Below are positions 23,412 to 28,083 of a stretch of DNA of 28,083 nucleotides, one piece after another (position 1 is the stretch's first letter; each line of letters opens with the position of its first letter). The translations under genes and the position numbers were made by a program. The stretch is from Methanobacterium sp. UBA410. GTDB lineage: Archaea > Methanobacteriota > Methanobacteria > Methanobacteriales > Methanobacteriaceae. A model generated the notes under the pieces. The model was not told the DNA's origin, searched no databases, and worked only from the letters and a program-made list of their open reading frames with translations. Where the stretch lies: positions 213,632 to 241,714 of the forward strand of contig DAHH01000004.1 of NCBI GenBank assembly GCA_002498385.1, written 5' to 3'.

Positions 23412-24201
23412 TCTTCAACCCTATGTAAAACATCAAAGCCACGTATATATATTTTAACTGCTTCTCAGGGAGTTTATGGGATACTTTAACCCCTACCTGA
23501 GCCATTGGAATGCTTAAACCTGCAAGTAGAGTCAGCTGAATGAGGTTTATGTAACCAAAGGAGTATGGGGGCAGCCCTGTTGCATGGATACCTCCAAGGA
23601 TGTAGGCTATTATTCCTCCTGTGGCCGTGAATACCATTATGGCGCTTGTTGTTCCAACAACCCTACGCATGTTGAATCCCATTACTATGCTGAGCACAGG
23701 GACCATTATTATTCCGCCTCCTATTCCCAGAAGTCCTGCTATAAAGCCCGTTACAAAACCCCAGAGGATGTAAGGTAAAGCCCTGGTTTTAGGTTCTCCC
23801 CTACCTTCATAGTCCCTTGCAAGTGCCATTCGCAATGCAGCTGCCAGTACCAGAAAACCAAAGAGGGACCTTAAAAAGTCTCCAGGAACATTTGATGCCG
23901 TTGTTCCACCTATAAATGCACCTATAATTCCAGCAACTCCCATAAGAACAGCAGGTCGTGCCATAACTGCCCCTCTGCGCATGTGGCCCATTGCTCCACT
24001 TACAGCAGTTGGAAGTATCACAGCAAGGCTCGTTCCGAAGGCAACTCTTATTGCAGTTGTCGGATCAACTCCCATTGCCGTCAGGAGAAAGAACTGAACT
24101 GGCACCATTATGAAACCTCCTCCAACGCCGAGGAGTCCCGATGCAAATCCAACAAACGTACCTGTTGCCACCAAAATGAGTATGTAAATTAAAAATTCCA
24201 T
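23392..24201 (-). CDS. TSUP-family (TauE/SafE) anion transporter
   Basis: 269 residues from the ATG at 24201, preferred over 24258 because GGAGAT lies 5 nt upstream and the first membrane helix follows directly. Eight or so membrane helices in two repeats, each opening with the family motif: GFASGLLGVGGGFIMVPV (about 18-35) and GFIAGLLGIGGGIIMVPVL (about 153-171). TSUP proteins move sulfite, sulfonates, sulfoacetate or similar anions across the membrane, usually outward. The substrate here cannot be assigned. The gene is divergent from the HhH-MutS gene and its 3' end is triplicated in a tandem repeat. Confidence 0.85.
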   Translation of the reverse strand: MEFLIYILILVATGTFVGFASGLLGVGGGFIMVPVQFFLLTAMGVDPTTAIRVAFGTSLAVILPTAVSGAMGHMRRGAVMARPAVLMGVAGIIGAFIGGTTASNVPGDFLRSLFGFLVLAAALRMALARDYEGRGEPKTRALPYILWGFVTGFIAGLLGIGGGIIMVPVLSIVMGFNMRRVVGTTSAIMVFTATGGIIAYILGGIHATGLPPYSFGYINLIQLTLLAGLSIPMAQVGVKVSHKLPEKQLKYIYVALMFYIGLKMIGVLR

Positions 24202-24364
24202 GGGATATCTCCATTTCATACATTTATATGTTCCTTCTATACAACAATTGATTCTCAAATTATTTAAATCTCAGCCAAAAATCATGATTAGATTATAAAA
24301 ATAGTATTTTTAACAGGCACTATCAGAATCCATGGTGAAAGAAGTTCTCACACGGTCTCTCAAA

Positions 24365-24378
24365 TCATTTATACATTC
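24365..24378 (+). promoter_or_regulatory. TATA box of the HhH-MutS gene
   Basis: ATCATTTATACATTC is centred about 35 nt before the ATG at 24408, giving a start site within 10-15 nt of the codon, so the message may be almost leaderless. Confidence 0.45.
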
Positions 24379-24407
24379 TTAAAGGTAACCTTAAACTAAG
24401 TTTAGGT

Positions 24408-26360
24408 ATGATAAGGGTACCAAAAAAATTCTTAAAGGGTGTAAGCAATTCAATGGTGGTAAACTTGGATCTTGTGGAAATAAAGGGCATAGGCTCTATA
24501 CTGGCCGATAAGATTACTAAAAGCTTTGGCAGTGAAGAAGAATTTTTAAAGGCTGTGGAAAATCTTGAAGTTGATCGCATCGCAGGAATAGACGGTGTGA
24601 GTCAACACAGAGCCATTGAAATAATTAACTCCGTGCTTGGGAATCCCACACAAGAATTTTTAAAAACTGAACGGGCCGTTCAAATATACGATGACATTAT
24701 CGAAAGAATATTGGATTTTGCCAGTACCAAGTATGCCAGGAACAGAATTCTCCTGATGATGCCCACAAAAAATGAAAGTACCATTGAGAAAACAATGGAC
24801 TTTGTAATGAATGCCAAGTCTACTGTAAGCAAACTTCCAAGAAATGAGATCAAGAAATTACTGAAAAAAATAGATCCCAAGGAGGGATCCAGAACACAGT
24901 ACAATCCATCCAGGGCCATTCTGGTTGAATCTCAAGAGGATTATCGAAGAATGATAGATCTGGGCATTAACAGTTATTGTCCTGTGATCACGGCAGAGGA
25001 ACTTGAAAGTCTTGAAGACTTCGAGCTGATTGTGTACGTTTACAATGAAGGAACCATGGAATTTGAAGATGCCTCCAATGTCACAATGGTTAACCGAGAA
25101 TCTGAAGCATTTGAAATCGTTCCAAACATTGTTTTATCCTACTTTGAAGAAAACTATGATCTTTTATCCAATATTCTAAAAATAAAGAAAATACTGGGCA
25201 GGGAATCTGTAATTGAAGAAGTTTTAACTATTCTTGACTCTATTGACTCAGTTGACATTGATGAAACTGTTTTTGAAAGTGCTGTTGAATCTGCAAAGGA
25301 AAAAGCAGATTCAAAACTTAAAGAAGCCATTAAAAAAATTGATCTCAGAGGAGATGAGGTTCTAAACCTTTTAAACGAGGAGATGCCAGAAAAGCTTCAG
25401 AAGATATTCGATGATGTGATGAATCAAGCAAGAGTAGAGGTTAAGGAAAAAACAGGATGTGCATTCGATCCATTCATCCAGAAGTATCCAGTGGAAATAG
25501 ATTACTCTGAACTTGAAAGGGTTAAAAAACAGGAAATTTCACGAAAACAGGTGAAATCCTTTGAAAAACAGGTCCAAGCTGCATCCATGATCTCAAAGTT
25601 CCGAAAAGATGTGGAAGATGAGATACAGGAGATGCTGTTTTTTGACTATGAATTTGCACTTGGCTGTTTTGCTTACTACTACAACCTTTATCCTGCAGAG
25701 ATCTCAGATAATTTCAGTTTTAAAGAGGGGCTTCACCTTGATCTGGCCTTGAGAAATGATAAGAATATTCAGAGAATTGACTACCAGATCCAGCATCCAC
25801 ACAATGTGGTTCTACTCACAGGTGCAAACAGCGGAGGTAAAACAACACTCCTTGAAACCCTAGCTCAGATCTCCATCATGGCCCAGATGGGACTGCCTGT
25901 ATGTGCAAGGGAAGCACGGGTAAAACTGGTTGATGAGGTTTACTTCTTCTCCAAGAAACATTCACTTGATGCTGGAGCTTTTGAATCATTTCTAAGAACA
26001 TTCATACCTATCGTTACCCATGAAAAAGATAAATTAATTCTTCTGGATGAACTTGAGGCCATAACCGAACTTGAAGCTTCCGTGAAGATCATATCCAGCT
26101 TCATGGACTTCATCCACAACTCAAACTCATTTGCAGTTATCGTAACCCACATGGCCAGTGAAATCCTGAAGTACACAGATGTACGGGTTGATGGCATTGA
26201 AGCACAGGGTCTTGACTCAGATTACAATCTAATAGTGGATAGAACACCCAGAATGAATTATCTGGCCAGAAGTACTCCTGAATTAATATTAAGAAGGATG
26301 TACGAAACATCCAGTGGCAAGCTGCAGCAGGTTTACAAGCAGATCCTTGAGAAATTTTAA
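24408..26360 (+). CDS. Archaeal HhH-MutS-like ATPase (MutS2-related)
   Basis: 650 residues. The N-terminal 75 residues hold helix-hairpin-helix motifs (VEIKGIGSILADKITKSFG and IAGIDGVSQHRAIEII), as in nucleases and repair proteins that grip DNA without regard to sequence. The middle is helical and charged (MutS core/lever-like, about 240-430). The C-terminal part is the MutS ABC-type ATPase: Walker A GANSGGKTT (about 472-480), Walker B LILLDELEA (about 542-550) and a following THMASE signature histidine. The mismatch-recognition domain of MutS1 and the Smr nuclease domain of MutS2 are absent. A role in recombination or in resolving branched DNA is likely; canonical mismatch repair is not. Start: ATG at 24408 near the TATA box; an in-frame ATG at 24453 is an alternative. 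Confidence 0.82.
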   Translation: MIRVPKKFLKGVSNSMVVNLDLVEIKGIGSILADKITKSFGSEEEFLKAVENLEVDRIAGIDGVSQHRAIEIINSVLGNPTQEFLKTERAVQIYDDIIERILDFASTKYARNRILLMMPTKNESTIEKTMDFVMNAKSTVSKLPRNEIKKLLKKIDPKEGSRTQYNPSRAILVESQEDYRRMIDLGINSYCPVITAEELESLEDFELIVYVYNEGTMEFEDASNVTMVNRESEAFEIVPNIVLSYFEENYDLLSNILKIKKILGRESVIEEVLTILDSIDSVDIDETVFESAVESAKEKADSKLKEAIKKIDLRGDEVLNLLNEEMPEKLQKIFDDVMNQARVEVKEKTGCAFDPFIQKYPVEIDYSELERVKKQEISRKQVKSFEKQVQAASMISKFRKDVEDEIQEMLFFDYEFALGCFAYYYNLYPAEISDNFSFKEGLHLDLALRNDKNIQRIDYQIQHPHNVVLLTGANSGGKTTLLETLAQISIMAQMGLPVCAREARVKLVDEVYFFSKKHSLDAGAFESFLRTFIPIVTHEKDKLILLDELEAITELEASVKIISSFMDFIHNSNSFAVIVTHMASEILKYTDVRVDGIEAQGLDSDYNLIVDRTPRMNYLARSTPELILRRMYETSSGKLQQVYKQILEKF

Positions 26361-26462
26361 GGGATACGAGTTTGGGATTAAATTAAAGTTTTAATATTAA
26401 AAAATAATCTTAATATTAAAAGAAGGCCCTTATAATATTAAAAATAGTTCTAATAACTAAAC

Positions 26463-26825
26463 ATGAAAGTTTTTAAAGTTTTAAACAGGATCCATCTAGA
26501 ACCATCCAAATTGGACGAAACAATTAAATTCTATGAAAAACTCTTAAAATCAAAATGTGAGTTAAGATTTCATCACAAAGGCCTTGAACTTGCCAATATA
26601 GGATCCATACTTTTAATTGCAGGTTCAAAGGAAGTAACAAGTCATTTTAAAAAGACAAAAATCACATTACTTGTGGATTCCCTGAAAGAATTCCGATCAT
26701 ATCTTATTGAAGCTGATGCAGTACCTTTGACGAACCAGCCGTCGCTCCAGCAGGTGAAAATATGCGTTTTCCCCATCCAGGCGGCACTGTGGTCGAGTAC
26801 GTTAAATTTAAAAATCAGTAGCTAA
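26463..26825 (+). CDS. Glyoxalase/VOC-fold protein with frameshifted C-terminus
   Basis: The frame gives 120 residues. Residues 1-85 read as a VOC (glyoxalase/bleomycin-resistance) domain: FKVLNRIHLEPSKLDETIKFYEKLL, then GLELANIGSILLIAG and the start of the second half. After EADAVP the sequence loses the pattern, whereas the next frame gives FDEPAVAPAGENMR... HPGGTVVEYVKFK with a stop at 26819-26821, a classic VOC ending. One missing base in the CCTTT at about 26724-26730 would restore a normal 119-residue protein ending at 26821. VOC proteins are metal-dependent enzymes or antibiotic-binding proteins; the substrate is unknown. It is preceded by a TATA-like TTATAATATTA. Sequence error or recent mutation are equally possible. 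Confidence 0.65.
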   Translation: MKVFKVLNRIHLEPSKLDETIKFYEKLLKSKCELRFHHKGLELANIGSILLIAGSKEVTSHFKKTKITLLVDSLKEFRSYLIEADAVPLTNQPSLQQVKICVFPIQAALWSSTLNLKISS

Positions 26826-27226
26826 CCTTTTCTTATTTTTTGAAGAATGATAAGTTAAAATAAAATTTAAAGATCAGATTACAAAAAAAATTAGATTAAG
26901 AAATTAGGTTAGTAACTTAAAGATGATAGGATATAAATTTGAATGAAAATGATTTTGCCCACATTCTAACTCACTGGATCACAGGTAGCTCACCATCATT
27001 CCTCCCCGAGCAACCCTCGAAGCGGGCAGTCTATCCAGCACTGGGTTTCTCCTATTCATTGCAGGTTCAACCAATCTCTTAAGAGGACCGTAGGTGCCAG
27101 CCGTAATGATAAACGTTACGGTACGACATTTAATTTTATGTTAAAACTCATTTATATCCTTTTCTTATATCTTTTTCACTAAGCTTATTTTTATCATATA
27201 TCTTGGTCTTATTCTACATGAAAACG
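26826..27226. other. Intergenic region with GC-rich block
   Basis: Mostly AT-rich, but 26955-27130 is far richer in G and C than all neighbouring spacers. See the separate entry for that block. Confidence 0.6.
26955..27130 (-). other. GC-rich block: candidate structured RNA or gene remnant
   Basis: About 175 bp near 50 percent G+C in a roughly 30 percent background. On the minus strand a frame without a start codon is open from 27140 to 26979 and reads FIITAGTYGPLKRLVE and later RNPVLDRLPASRVARGG, which looks protein-like, but other frames are also open over parts of it. Possible hairpins: CCGTAA/TTACGG (about 27101-27121), CGAG/CTCG around five bases (about 27007-27020) and CCAG/CTGG (about 27034-27043). 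It matches no RNA family I know (not 5S, SRP or RNase P RNA) and no protein I can name. Strand is uncertain. Confidence 0.35.
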
Positions 27227-27801
27227 TTAATGGTCAGACAGATCCTCTGAATGAATAGGCATGAACCATTTTTGAGCTACAAAGCTTGGTAGAACTGCAC
27301 TTAAGATCAGAACTCCAGTGAGCACTGAATAAATTGATTGGCCTATTAATCCTGCATTGAGACCAAACAAACATGCCACAAGTCCAAATGTAAGGTCTGT
27401 GCTCATCATCAATGTTGTGTAAACCGTCCCTTCCTCTAAAAAGTGTTTTGATACCGCGTAAACTCCAAATTTAAAGATCTGTCCCACAGCAAATATCGAT
27501 ATGAAAACGCCTACTGCTTCAAGTATAAGGGGAATTGATACCTTCATTTCATCTATTATAAAAAATATTTCCAAAGATAACCCCCAAGGTATTTCCACTA
27601 TTGCAACGGATATTCCGGCCTTAGAGATATTAAACTTGCTGCCAAAATGAGTATTCCCAAAATTAGTGGATAAGCATCTACGTACACTAAATCTTTCTCC
27701 TGCTTTAGTCTTAAGGTTATTGGTTGAATAACAGGAGTCATCAGCATTGACGCGGTTAAAAGCGAACCCCATCGCCTGAGCTTGTCTAAAACTGTAGTCA
27801 T
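27227..27801 (-). pseudogene. Broken cation/proton antiporter (CPA family)
   Basis: Two minus-strand frames join: the first from the ATG at 27801 gives MTTVLDKLRRWGSLL... YPLILGILILAASLIS, then a stop at 27598; the second continues as SKAGISVAIVEIPWGLSLEIFFII... to a stop at 27227. Together they resemble the N-terminal helix pair of a Na+/H+ or K+/H+ antiporter (LILGILIL... GISVAIVEI) fused directly to its last helices (GTVYTTLMMSTDLTFGLVACLFGLNAGLIG... LILSAVLPSFVAQ). The conserved middle of the transporter, where the ion-binding Asp residues lie, is missing. So besides the frame change near 27620-27632 (TCTC region) there seems to be a large internal deletion. A functional transporter is unlikely. 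Confidence 0.6.
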
Positions 27802-28083
27802 TTTACAGTTTTAAAATATCAAGAAAATTTTAAGTATTTAACTTCTGAAATTAGTAATTCTCTTAAAAATAATAGTAGTTCTTAAATAACAATCAATTAA
27901 AGACAATTAATTAAAGACACTGACAAATATATTATATTTTAAAATTAGTTCTTTTTAAAAGGTTCTTTATTAAACAAATTAGAGTTAAACAAATTAGAGT
28001 TTATATAATTTTAAAATTTTAGAGTTAATTAAAATTTAGAGTTAATTAAAATAGGATAAATAATTGTGATGTTATGGTTGGCA
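27802..28083. other. Right-end region with short tandem duplications
   Basis: AT-rich and repeat-laden: AATTAAAGACA twice near 27896-27918, TTAAACAAATTAGAG twice at about 27971-28000, and TTAGAGTTAATTAAAA twice at about 28019-28052. No complete gene. An ATG at 28069 or 28074 could open a plus-strand gene beyond the window, but too little is visible to tell. Confidence 0.5.

Noticed and set aside
26955..27130. tRNA, 5S, SRP or RNase P RNA
   Set aside because: GGTTCAA near 27064 recalls a T-loop, but no cloverleaf can be built, and no hallmark sequences of SRP, RNase P or 5S RNA are present.

Overview
The window reads as chromosome of a methanogenic archaeon of the order Methanobacteriales, close to Methanobacterium (inferred from gene content). 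It is AT-rich and its genes start with Shine-Dalgarno motifs of the GGAGG/GGTGA type or close behind archaeal TATA boxes. The clearest pointer is a giant exported protein (7206-13998) made of pseudomurein-binding-type repeats; pseudomurein is the cell wall of this order. No rRNA, tRNA, CRISPR array or intact insertion sequence was recognised.

Layout. 1-6225: the end of an unknown membrane-anchored protein, a TrmO-like tRNA methyltransferase, a YhaM-like OB-fold/HD exonuclease, a 14-helix DHA2 drug-efflux pump divergent from a PadR-type repressor with palindromic candidate operators between them, and an EamA/DMT transporter. 6226-7205: almost 1 kb of very AT-rich DNA without genes, ending in the promoter of the giant gene. 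7206-14373: the giant surface protein (signal peptide, pseudomurein-binding repeats, Ig-like domains, two beta-helices, a C39-peptidase-like domain, a double-glycine-leader-like motif and an aromatic/hydrophobic C-terminal tip), then a small four-helix membrane protein. This arrangement resembles a polymorphic toxin with its immunity protein and is the most interesting part of the window. 14374-19320: an accessory region with small genes (ribbon-helix-helix regulator, anchored secreted protein, terminase-small-subunit-like protein, zinc finger protein, broken regulator) and several palindromes, probably a decayed provirus or integrated element. 19644-26360: conserved chromosomal genes (U32 peptidase-family Fe-S protein, a ferredoxin-domain protein, a TSUP sulfite/sulfonate-type exporter, an HhH-MutS ATPase). 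26463-28083: a frameshifted glyoxalase-fold gene, an unexplained GC-rich block of about 180 bp, and a broken cation/proton antiporter.

Two features recur. First, single-base frame breaks affect the giant gene, the accessory regulator, the glyoxalase-fold gene and the antiporter, so either sequence errors or real gene decay are present. Second, short perfect or near-perfect tandem duplications (15-22 bp units, 2-4 copies) lie at or just beyond gene ends at many places.
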